Of a stretch of 64,000 bases of DNA, positions 34,171 through 43,400 are shown piece after piece. Made by a program: the position numbers and the translations under genes. The stretch comes from Ophioceras dolichostomum. Lineage: Eukaryota; Ascomycota; Sordariomycetes; Magnaporthales; Ophioceraceae. The notes beneath the pieces were generated by a model that was not told the DNA's origin, ran no database searches, and saw only the letters and a list, made by a program, of their open reading frames with translations. The stretch spans positions 1 to 64,000 of the forward strand of contig PYST01000179.1 of assembly GCA_003049485.1 (NCBI GenBank), written 5' to 3'. How positions within the stretch are numbered: position 1 is the first letter of the stretch; each line of letters opens with the position of its first letter.

Positions 34171-35802
34171 TCACTCCGACCCAGACTCGGATCTATCACT
34201 TGGACCGTGAGAACGATGATGGTGGTGGTGGCCATACCGCCGCGTCCCCTTCCCCGATGATGATTCCCCTCTCGGGCAACCACCACCACCACCACCACCA
34301 CTACCATGACATCCTCCTCCTCCTCCGCGACCACATCCCCCACAGCTACATCCATACCCATACCCGTATCCATCATCGCATCCTCCTCCTCCACCACCAC
34401 CACAATCCCCTCCTCCCCCTCCCCTCGTCCCACTAGGCCCAGGATCCCCCCTCGGCCCCTGATCCCCCCTAAGTCCAGGATCACCCCTCGGCCCCCTCGG
34501 CCCGACATCCCCCCTCGGCCCCGGCGGACCCGGCACCCCACACCCTGGCGGCCCCCGACACCCCTGCGGCCCCCGACAGCCCGGCGGGCCCCGACAGCCC
34601 GGCACACCCGGCGGACCCGGCGGACCCGCAGGGCCGACGGGGCCAATTAGGCCCGGAATCCCCGGCTGCCCCGGCGGGCCCGGCAGGCCGTGCGCGCCAT
34701 GCGTCCCGTCGCGCCCCCGCGGCCCCTCCGGCCCGGGCGGCCCCCTCGGACCAACAGCGCCATTCCCACCAGCCTGCCCGGGCGGCCCAGGCAGTCCGTG
34801 CGGCCCAGGCGGACCCGCGGCGCCGGGCGCGCCTCTGGCGCCCGGCTCGCCCTGCCTTCCCGGCGGTCCGGGCTCGCCCTGTCGGCCGTGGGGCCCGGGA
34901 GGGCCGGGCGGGCCGCGGGCGCCGTCTGCGCCGTCTTCGCCGGGACGGCCGGGGGGTCCTGGCGGTCCTTGGGGGCCCGGCTGTCCTGGCTGTCCCGGTA
35001 CGCCGGGCACGCCGGGCACGCCGGGCACGCCCTGCATTCCAGGCAAGCCTTGCATTCCAGGCACGCCAGGCACGCCCTGCAGACCCTGCGGGCCAGCGGG
35101 ACCCTCCGGACCCCTCGGGCCGGGTATCAGCTTCGGCGGGTGTCTACAGTGGCTATGGCAGAAACGGCCGGAGCAGCGGCATTTCGGGCGGGGCGGCGGC
35201 TGCGGGGGCCGTGGCGGACGAGGCGGCTTGGGCTTGGGCGGGCGGGGGATCCAGCAGACGCAGCCGTGCCAGTGCCCGTGCAGGCGGCGGCGGCGCAGGC
35301 AGAGGAACCAGATCAGCAGGAGGGTGAGGACGGTGAAGACGACGACGAGGGCTATGACGACCGTCTCGACGGTGCGGTCCGGCCCGGCGGGTGCCGGTGC
35401 GGCGGAAGATTCTGCCTGCGCGGTGGCTGTCGCGGCGGTGAAGCCTCCCGCGGCTGCCCAGGTGGTCTTGGTGCCGAGGAGGATGGTGGTGTACTCGGTG
35501 TATGACTCCTTGGAGATGGTGAGCGTCACGTAGTGCGGGACCTCTTGTTGGCGGGGGAAGAGGAGAGGGTCTTGTTCTTGTTCTTGTTGGTCTTGCTGGC
35601 CTTGCTGCTGCTGGGTGGAAGGCAAGGAGAAGGAAAGGTCGGTTGTCTTTTCCCCTGCTGACGCAATTGCCGTTGCGAGGATGGCGTCTGCGTTTGGTGT
35701 CGAGCTAGAGTTAGTGCTCCTTGTCGGAAGGCTCGTGGCCAGAGCCTGGGCGCTCGCCCTCGCGCTCTCTGGAACAAGCATTGTTCCCGGCGAGACACAC
35801 AA
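34171..35802 (-). CDS. Single-pass membrane protein with a long collagen-like Gly-X-Y domain
   Basis: Frame of 543 codons. Residues 1-140 are Ser/Thr/Ala/Gln-rich with a small folded-looking piece YVTLTISKESYTEYTTIL. One hydrophobic helix spans about residues 145-168 (VVIALVVVFTVLTLLLIWFL), followed at once by CLRRRRLHGHWHG. A Pro/Arg and Cys-rich linker follows (KCRCSGRFCHSHCRH). From about residue 228 there are about 78 Gly-X-Y triplets with one missing residue near the end (GPP GC GVP). The tail is Gly/Cys/Tyr-rich (GYGYGYGCSCGGCG) with a HHHHH run. Collagen-like proteins are known in some fungi. By the positive-inside rule the repeat would face the cytosol, which is odd. The start is uncertain: Met1 (CVSPGT) or Met8 (LVPESAR), and an upstream exon with a signal peptide could exist. 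Confidence 0.8.
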   Translation of the reverse strand: MCVSPGTMLVPESARASAQALATSLPTRSTNSSSTPNADAILATAIASAGEKTTDLSFSLPSTQQQQGQQDQQEQEQDPLLFPRQQEVPHYVTLTISKESYTEYTTILLGTKTTWAAAGGFTAATATAQAESSAAPAPAGPDRTVETVVIALVVVFTVLTLLLIWFLCLRRRRLHGHWHGCVCWIPRPPKPKPPRPPRPPQPPPRPKCRCSGRFCHSHCRHPPKLIPGPRGPEGPAGPQGLQGVPGVPGMQGLPGMQGVPGVPGVPGVPGQPGQPGPQGPPGPPGRPGEDGADGARGPPGPPGPHGRQGEPGPPGRQGEPGARGAPGAAGPPGPHGLPGPPGQAGGNGAVGPRGPPGPEGPRGRDGTHGAHGLPGPPGQPGIPGLIGPVGPAGPPGPPGVPGCRGPPGCRGPQGCRGPPGCGVPGPPGPRGDVGPRGPRGDPGLRGDQGPRGDPGPSGTRGGGGGDCGGGGGGGCDDGYGYGYGCSCGGCGRGGGGGCHGSGGGGGGGCPRGESSSGKGTRRYGHHHHHRSHGPSDRSESGSE

Positions 35803-37556
35803 TGACGCGTCAATGAGTGTCTCGGGACGGCTATGTGTGTTTTGGGAGGTAGCAGGGAAAATAAAAAAACTATGGAGGGGAGGACGGGAGGAGGGAGGGC
35901 AGGCGGCGAGGAAGGGTCCCTCCCTCCCTCAGGCGGGCAGCGGCAGGCAGCCCGCCTACCTGTCTCCATGCGGCTCCCACACCCTTCTCCTCCCCCATTG
36001 TTTCCCCGTTTGCAGTGAGCAAACGAATGAGAGGGCGGGAAGCACCGTTCTGCGCGTTTCGCCCTCTTGCAGCGCCGTCGTGTGCATCTTTGGTCAGCAA
36101 AGCAGGGCAGGCTGGCAGGCTGGCCTGGACTGGACTGGTCGGATGAACAAAGAGCTGCATGTTGGCTGCTGCTTCGTCGGGTCCAAGTCCAGCTGGCAGT
36201 CTGCAACCCTCCTTCCCGCACTCTCTTTTCTCACTTCAGCAGCTTTCTTCCCTGCTTTTTTCTTTGGAAAGCGCCAATTGAATTGACTGGTAAACTCTCA
36301 CGTTTCGAGCTTTCGGCAGCAGGCTAGCTGCAAGAGCAGCAGAAACGCGCAGGATGGTGTGCACACCATGGAGTCACGCCGGCCGTAATGGGCCACCGCC
36401 CATCCATTCCATGCGTCATCAATGGGCGCGGACCGGTGATAGGGGAAGTGTGCTGCTTTGCTGCTCCTGCATTGTTAACAACAACAGTGGAAGGCCAGCG
36501 GCAGGCTACGCTACCACACCATCCATACCACGACGGCTAGCCGACTGGCTGGTTGGCCGGGCTGCCAGCCGGCCGACGCCCGAACCCGACGGAGCAGCCA
36601 GACCTGTAGCCAAGCAGCAGAGAAAAGAATGTTAGTAGCAGTCAGTGAACTGACCTATCACTTGTCCCGCCCAAGTGCTCTGCCTGCATAATGGGGGGCA
36701 AAAGAGGGGAGATAACGCGGGACGCCGACCACAGCTGGTCCTATCATGTACCTCCTATGACATGACGTGACGGGGATGTTTTCGGTCCACAGCAGCTTGA
36801 CTTGTCGGTCGGTCGAACAATGGCGGAAGTGCACGGTGGCTGGCTGTGCTGGCTGTGCTGGCTGTGCTGGCTTCTTCGGCAGGATACGTTGGGGTAGTAC
36901 TGCATGGATGCTGCGTGGGCGAGAAGCATCGAAGGGGGGCATCCAACTGGGCATTTGATTCGTCCGGTGTGCTCGAGGCAAGGCTCTCTCAGTTTCCCAA
37001 GTCGTGATAGTGATAATGCTGCTTGGGGTGGTGGGGTTTATCCTCTGAGCTGAGCAACCTGATTGGGAGCTTTGAGGAGAGCTCTTGCTGCAGGCTGGGC
37101 AAGCAAGCAAGGCAAGCAAGGCAAGCAAACAGTGTTGCGGCCAACAGCGAAGGCAACCAAAATTCTCGTCGCGATTCTTCGTGATGGCGTCTCTTGGAAA
37201 GTAGATAGGGGGGTTCTTTTTGTTAGGGCTATGGTCGTTTTCCATTTGCTTCACTGCAATGGCTGAGCCCCGAGTTCGGATGTTTGTGTTTAAGTGAAGG
37301 GAGGATGCAGCATCTCTGGCCGTGTCGTCATGCTGGTGGCAGGCTTCACTTGCACGGCAACTGCCCGCCGAGCTAGCCCTCGCTCTCCACAATAATAAAA
37401 ACATTGTTTTTGTCCAAAATATTTACATCTGATTTTATTCTCCCTCCTTCGTGGCCTCTTCGAAAGGCTCGTGGTGGTTGCTCCCTAGCTATCTTCAACA
37501 TCGGAGCCCAAGAAAATCACTATCGATAGGTACCGTCAACAAAACCATCGACAACG
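35803..37556. other. Intergenic, no gene recognised
   Basis: Stretch of 1.75 kb. Small direct repeats occur: GCTGGCTGT units (about 36837-36872) and GCAAGCAAG units (about 37099-37130). A purine-rich block lies at 35870-35935. No coding signal was recognised; it may be a long promoter region for the flanking genes. Confidence 0.45.
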
Positions 37557-38402
37557 ATGCCGGGAGGACGCCACCTTACATTAATCAAACTCCCTCCGGA
37601 GATCCATCTCGCCATCTCGGCCAAAGTCGACCAGATGGATATCATCCATCTGAGGGCCACGTGCAAGTACTTCCGCAGCCTCCTCCCCGAGCCAAAGGAG
37701 CTGGACTGCTTCGAGCTCAAGCGCAGCGAGTACGCCAAGAGGCGCGAGCTCTTCGCCTGCAGCTACTGCATCCTCCTCCTGCCTGCGAAGCTCTTCAGCG
37801 ACACTGAGGTCGAGGGTCCACTTGGAGCCGGCGGTGAAGACGCGAAGAACCGCTTCTGCATCGACTGCAGCACCATCCCTCCCAGGGGCAAGCCGGGCTA
37901 CGACAGCGGCAGCAAGATTTCGATCCAAGGCAAGATGCACGTCCTCTGCATCAAGTGCGACGCCATCAAGCCGATCCCGATCGGCTGCGGTCCCATCGTC
38001 GGCTTCCTGGAGCATTGCGTCGACTGCTGGCCGCGTACGCCGATGGGGAGGTTTTTCCGGAAGGAGAAGACGCGGCTCCGACAACTGCGAGCTGCGGAGG
38101 AGGAGGACGACCACGGTGAGGATGTTCGTCGGTCGTCCACAGTGTTGGGCAAGCAGAAAGCGGACAGGGACGGGGAGGTTCAGGATGACGGCCACGATCA
38201 CGACCACGATGACGAAGACGATGACGAAGAAGAAGACGACGACGAAGACGACGACGACGCCGACGACGGGGAGGACGGAGACTCGATGATGATTCTGGAG
38301 CGGTATGTTCTGTCAAAGGATCTCTGGAGCCGGCTGGATCGAGGCACTCGGCGGATGAATCGGATAATGGGGGGAGCATGGGATGAGGACCTACAAATCT
38401 AG
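37557..38402 (+). CDS. F-box-like protein with Cys-rich middle and acidic region
   Basis: Single-exon frame of 281 aa. Residues about 8-45 (LIKLPPEIHLAISAKVDQMD...LRATCKYFRSLLP) fit an F-box, which would link substrates to SCF ubiquitin ligases through Skp1. A Cys-rich stretch follows (FACSYC at about 66, RFCIDCS at about 101, VLCIKC at about 129, HCVDCW at about 151), as in a group of fungal F-box proteins; it may bind zinc. Residues about 215-243 are nearly all Asp/Glu with some His. The C-terminus ends with a short basic helix (LDRGTRRMNRIMGG). The partner and substrate are unknown. The start at 37557 has A-rich context (ACAACG before ATG). Confidence 0.82.
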   Translation: MPGGRHLTLIKLPPEIHLAISAKVDQMDIIHLRATCKYFRSLLPEPKELDCFELKRSEYAKRRELFACSYCILLLPAKLFSDTEVEGPLGAGGEDAKNRFCIDCSTIPPRGKPGYDSGSKISIQGKMHVLCIKCDAIKPIPIGCGPIVGFLEHCVDCWPRTPMGRFFRKEKTRLRQLRAAEEEDDHGEDVRRSSTVLGKQKADRDGEVQDDGHDHDHDDEDDDEEEDDDEDDDDADDGEDGDSMMILERYVLSKDLWSRLDRGTRRMNRIMGGAWDEDLQI

Positions 38403-38826
38403 GTAGGGAACTGACGGGGGAAGTCCTCGCCGAAGAAAGGAACAAGTCGGAGTGCAATCCAGAGCGAGATGAAGCAGTGTAAAAGACACTGGTAATGCAT
38501 AATAAGGTGAGAAAAGGAAAGAGTTCGCAGACCTGCTTGCACTACCACGCAGCAGTCTCACATAGATCATGGCGTTGTTATTACATCGCCACCCCCTTTA
38601 GAAGAAAAATAGAAGCATTGCCCCTGTCCACCTCCATGTAACGCCATCGCTATAGAAAGAAGAACTAAGTCACTTGAACGAACTACTAGTACCTGCTCAT
38701 AAGCCAGGCGGGAGAGACCACGAAACCAGCAAAGACCAAACGAATAGGAGCAAAGCAAGTGAGTCAAAATCAGACATGAATAACGGCGATCTTCGTCGTT
38801 CGTCGTAACGAACAACCCGACCAGGC
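38403..38826. other. 3' flanks of convergent genes
   Basis: Gap of 424 bp between the stops of the F-box-like gene and the ELYS-domain gene; no gene seen. Confidence 0.5.
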
Positions 38827-40118
38827 TTAGAACAGCTGCTGAGGAAGACTCCCAGCCGCCCCAGCCAGCGCGTCCAGATGGGCACGCAGCTTCTCATCCG
38901 TGATCTCAGCCACCCTGTTCGTGGCGACCCTGCGCAGGAGCCACACGTCCCTGCTGTGCTTATGGCGCCTGCCCTCGCCGGTCGTCAAGAACTCGTCGAG
39001 CCAGCAGTCCTCGTCGGCGTCCAGCGGCAGACAAGTCAAGGTCTTCGTCCGGCGGCTCCTGGATTGCTCCGACTCCTCCTGCTGCGACGAGGACGAAGGC
39101 AAATTCTCGAGGACCGAGAGGACGAGTCTTTCGAACAGCGCCCGCCGCGTCGTCGGCTGGTCACGGGCGCGGGAGAACCAGAGCGCCTCGGACACGGAGG
39201 TGCGCGAGAGGGCGTCGAAGAGGAGGCCCAGCGCCGAGGAGGTCTTGAGCACCGGCTGCGCGGAGTGGTAGTACGCCAGCGCCCAGGTGTAGTCGCCCGG
39301 CGGGGAGGCGTGCTTGACGAGGGTGGAGACGATGTCGTCGGCGAACTCTGGGAGGAGGGAGGGGTGGGCGAGGTGTTCGAGCGCTCTCTGCGTTGTGGGA
39401 GAAAGGGGGGTAACAGATGGACGTGGGAGGTTAGCGAGAAGGTACTCAAGGGAGGTGCCTACCGACCTACCTACCTACCTAGGTACCTAGGTACTCAGGG
39501 AATCTAGGTGGGTAGGCAGGTAGGTACCTAGGTAGGTAGGTAGGTAGGTAGGTAGGTAGGTAGGTAGGTAGGTAGGCAGGTAGGTAGGTTGGTTGGCTGT
39601 CCAGGAGGGGATAAAGGGAGGGTCCACAAACAGGGAATTGCTGGCGGTCCATGTGCCACAGACCCTGCATAAGGATCTGGTATTTCTTTGGGATGCCGCT
39701 GCGCTGCGCAAACTGCTCGGCTAGCTGGGATCGGACGCCGATGCTGTCGTCGTGGTCGAGGAGGAGGTAGTAGAGCACCGAGAGCTTGTGGTGGGCCGAC
39801 ATCTTGCTCTGGCAGACCTTCTGGTGGAGCTCGTAGAGGCCATTCTGGGTTCTTGGAGGGTATGCCTTGGCTGCATTGTAGGAACACAGTCTATGCGTTA
39901 GCATCCATCGGTTGGGGAGGAGGCTGGACCAGAAGGCGGAACCAAAGGTCGAACGAACCTTTAGTCACGCCCAACGCCTGGAGAACACGATCGATAAATA
40001 ATACGCTATCGAATCCCTTCCTGTACGTTTCGATTTCACGAACGAGGTTCTGGCCATAGGGGGACTCGACGTCTGGCCTGAAGACCTCGTGGAATTGTGT
40101 ATAATCGATCGAAGCCAT
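38827..40118 (-). CDS. ELYS-domain nuclear pore assembly protein
   Basis: Short fungal ELYS homologue, a nuclear-pore protein associated with the Nup107/Y complex. Exons on the complement: 39959-40118, 39632-39870 and 38827-39387; 319 aa, near the size expected for the short fungal form. It starts MASIDYTQFHEVF and continues SPYGQNLVREIETYRKGFDS, HHKLSVLYYLLLD, KKYQILMQGLWHMDRQQF and ALEHLAHPSLLPEFADDIV. WALAYYHSAQPVL and SVSEALWFSRARD follow in an all-helical layout. The acceptor at 39871 rather than an AG further upstream is required to keep ALGVTKAKAYPPR in frame. Intron 2 (39388-39631) carries the TAGG repeat. It is divergent from smc4 across 371 bp. Confidence 0.87.
39467..39594. repeat. 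CCTA/TAGG tetranucleotide array with palindromic core, inside an ELYS-gene intron
   Basis: CTAC units (39467-39480) meet two TACCTAGGTA palindromes, followed by a (TAGG)n run to 39594. The whole array lies in intron 2 of the ELYS-domain gene, on the complement. The CTAC-to-TAGG arrangement can fold into a hairpin. Confidence 0.95.
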
Positions 40119-40489
40119 CTTCACTGACCAAATTCTCTTGGGATCATTCAGTGAGTGGTTGAAGAACCCTGCATCAATTCCCAAGTATCGATATCGAACT
40201 CAATTGGGTGTGGGGCAGGTTAGCACACGAAAACACGTGAAGGCGTGGCGTTGAGGGGCGCTGGCGCCAAGCCGTGGCTTGTTTGTTTACAATCTCCCCT
40301 GTATCCGACCAAAGTCAACAAGCGGGGGAACGGTTGCTCCATGAAAAGCATCAACGACATCACCGACCGTCTTTTGGAACCACGATGCGCCTAGCGATTC
40401 TGAACAACTAAATTCTTGCGAAAACTTCAACCTCTGTTTTCTTGATCTACCGTTATTCTGTTGTATTCGCGACCAACTTCCTCCTAACA
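40119..40489. promoter_or_regulatory. Bidirectional promoter, ELYS-domain gene / smc4
   Basis: Gap of 371 bp between head-to-head starts. It contains an E-box CACGTG at 40234-40239 and a GGCGCC palindrome at 40263-40268 within a CTTGGCGCCAGCG-like sequence on the minus strand that resembles an E2F/SBF-type cell-cycle element. Site function is inferred from sequence only. Confidence 0.5.
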
Positions 40490-43400
40490 ATGTCTACCCG
40501 CACCACTCGTCGCGCCGCCGCGAATCGGCGCGCAGTCGTTGACGATTCTTCCGACGATGAGATCGGGAACACCACCAAGGCCGCCCCGGACAGCGAGGAG
40601 GAGTTCACTCCTGCTCCTACGCGCAGCCCTCGCAAGTCTATGGCTGGGGGCAGCAGGCGCAAAACCGTCGATGCGAGCGGTGGCTCTGCCCCAGCGCCGA
40701 AGTCGCGAGCGCGCCCAAAGAAGAGTCTTGCTCCTCCCGAGGAGCCCAGCCAGATCCTCGACCCCGACGAGACCGCGGCCACCATGGAGGAGCCACCATC
40801 TCCTGCCAAGAAGGCGTCGCCGCGCAAGAGGAAGAGCGCCGCGCCCAGGGCATCGAAGGCGGCCGAGATAACCCCAGAACCTCCCACGCTTCTCACGCCC
40901 CGAGCAACCGCATCGCCAGACACTTCTCTCGCCTCGGTAGCTGTGCCTACCACTCCGCTGGCCGACATCACCAACACGACCGTGAACGAGCAGCGGAGGC
41001 CAATGGAGGACGTTACGGCAATGACCATCAAGCCCATCAGAGCCATGGACACCATCCTGGAGAGGCCGATGGACATCGTGCTGAAGTCTCGCAACATGAC
41101 CACGGTCCCCGTCATCGAGGACGTCACGCCTAAGGCGCGCATTGTGATCACGTACCTGATCCTCACGAACTTCAAGAGCTACGCCGGCAGACAAGAGGTT
41201 GGACCCTTCCACGCGTCCTTCTCGTCCGTGGTCGGCCCCAACGGCTCCGGCAAGTCCAACGTCATCGACTCGCTCCTGTTCGTGTTTGGGTTCCGCGCGA
41301 GCAAGATGCGGCAGGGCAAGCTGTCCGCTCTGATCCACAACTCCGCCCAGTACCCGGACTTGGATCACTGCGAGGTCGCCGTCCACTTCCGCGAGGTCCT
41401 GGACTTGCCCGGCGTGGGCCACGAGGTCATCCCGAATTCGGAGCTCGTCATCTCGCGCAGGGCCTTCCGGAACAACTCGAGCACGTACTACATCAACGGC
41501 AAGACCTCAAACTTCACGACCGTCACGACCCTCCTGCGAGAGCGCGGCGTGGATCTTGACCACAAGCGATTCCTCATTTTGCAGGGTGAGGTCGAGTCCA
41601 TCGCCCAGATGAAGCCCAAGGCCGGCAACGAGCACGAAGACGGTCTTCTGGAGTACCTCGAGGACATCATCGGCACGTCTCGGTACAAAACGCCGATCGA
41701 GGAGGCCGCCGCCGAGGTCGAAACGCTCAACGATATCTGCATGGAGAAGAGCAACCGTGTGCAGCACGTCGAGAAGGAGAAGAGCAGCCTCGAGGACAAG
41801 AAGGACAAGGCGCTCGCCTACATCCACGACGAGAACGAGCTCACCATGAAGCACGCGGCGCTGGCCCAGCTGTACATCGCCAAGTGCGAGGACAACGTGG
41901 CCGTCACGGAGGAGGCCATCGCCCAGATGCAGGCCCAGCTCGACGTCGAGCTCGAGAAGCACCGCGGCAGCGAGCAGGTCATCAAGCAGCTTCAGAAGGT
42001 CTACTCCAAGGGCAGCAAGGAGTTCGAGGCCCAGGAGAAGGAGGCACAAGCGTTGATCAAGGAGATGGCCAAGTTCGAGCAGGACCGCGTCAAATTCGAG
42101 GAGAAACGCAAGTTCCTTACCGACAAGCGTAAGAAGCTGGAGAAAACCATCAGCAACTCGGAAAACTCCGCGGCCGAGGCCGAGCAGACCATTGAGCAGT
42201 GCGCTGAGGAAATCGAGACGCACAACCAAGAGATCGTCACACTCGAGGAGCAGGTCAAGGACGAGGAGGCCGAACTCGCGACCATCCGCGAGAGCCTCAA
42301 GGGCAAGACCCAGGCCTTCTCCGACCAGATCGCCGCCAAGCAGAAGTCCCTCGAGCCCTGGAAGGAGAAAATAAACCAGAAGCAGTCGGCCATCGCGGTC
42401 GCGGAGAGCGAGCTCGTCATCCTCAAGGAGAAGGCCAACGCGGGCGCCGTCGCCCTCGAGGAGATGGAGGCAAAGATCCAGGCCATCGAGGAGGGCCGCG
42501 TCGCCAAGGCCGCCGAGATGAAGAAGTGCAAGGCCGAGAAGGCCGCGCTCGAGGAGGAGGCCACCAAAGTCGAGGCCGACCTAGAAACCATCTCGGAGCA
42601 GGAGCCCAAGATCCGCGCCAAGGTCTCCAACGCGCGCCAGAAGGCCGACGAGGCGCGGTCCAGCTTGGCGCAAACGCAGACGCAGGGTAACGTGCTCACT
42701 GCTCTGATGCGCATGAAGGAATCGGGCCGCATCGATGGCTTCCACGGCCGCCTGGGCAACCTGGGCGCCATCGACCAGAAGTACGACGTGGCCATCTCCA
42801 CGGCCTGCGGCGCGCTCGACAACTTCGTCACCGACACGGTCGAGGCCGGCCAGCAGTGCATCGAATACCTGCGCAAGACGAACCTCGGCCGCGGCAACTT
42901 CATCTGCCTGGACAAGCTCCGCGTGCGCGACCTCGGCGAGATCGACACTCCGGAAAACGCGCCGCGGCTCTTCGACCTTGTCAAGGCCAAAGACGACAGG
43001 TTCCGCCCGGCCTTCTACCACGCGCTGCAGGACACCCTCGTGGCAAAGGACCTCGCGCAGGCGAACCGCATCGCGTACGGCGCCCGCAGGTGGCGCGTCG
43101 TGACCCTCGCCGGCGAGCTAATCGACAAGTCCGGAACCATGTCCGGCGGAGGCAGCACGGTGAAGAAGGGCCTCATGAGCTCCAAGCTCGTGGCCGAGAC
43201 GACCAAAGAAGAAGTCGCGCAGCTCGAAGAGGACCGCGACGCGCTCGAGAAGAAGTTCCTCAAGTTCCAGGAGCGCCAGCGCGAGCTCGAGGCCCGGCTG
43301 CGCGAGCTGCGGGAGCAGATCCCGCGGCTGGACACGCAGATGCAGAAGATCAACCTCGAGGCCGAGAGCGCGGCCAAGAACCTGGCCGACGCGCAGCGGC

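Noticed and set aside
39467..39594. CRISPR-like array
   Set aside because: Tetranucleotide repeat without spacers in a eukaryotic intron.
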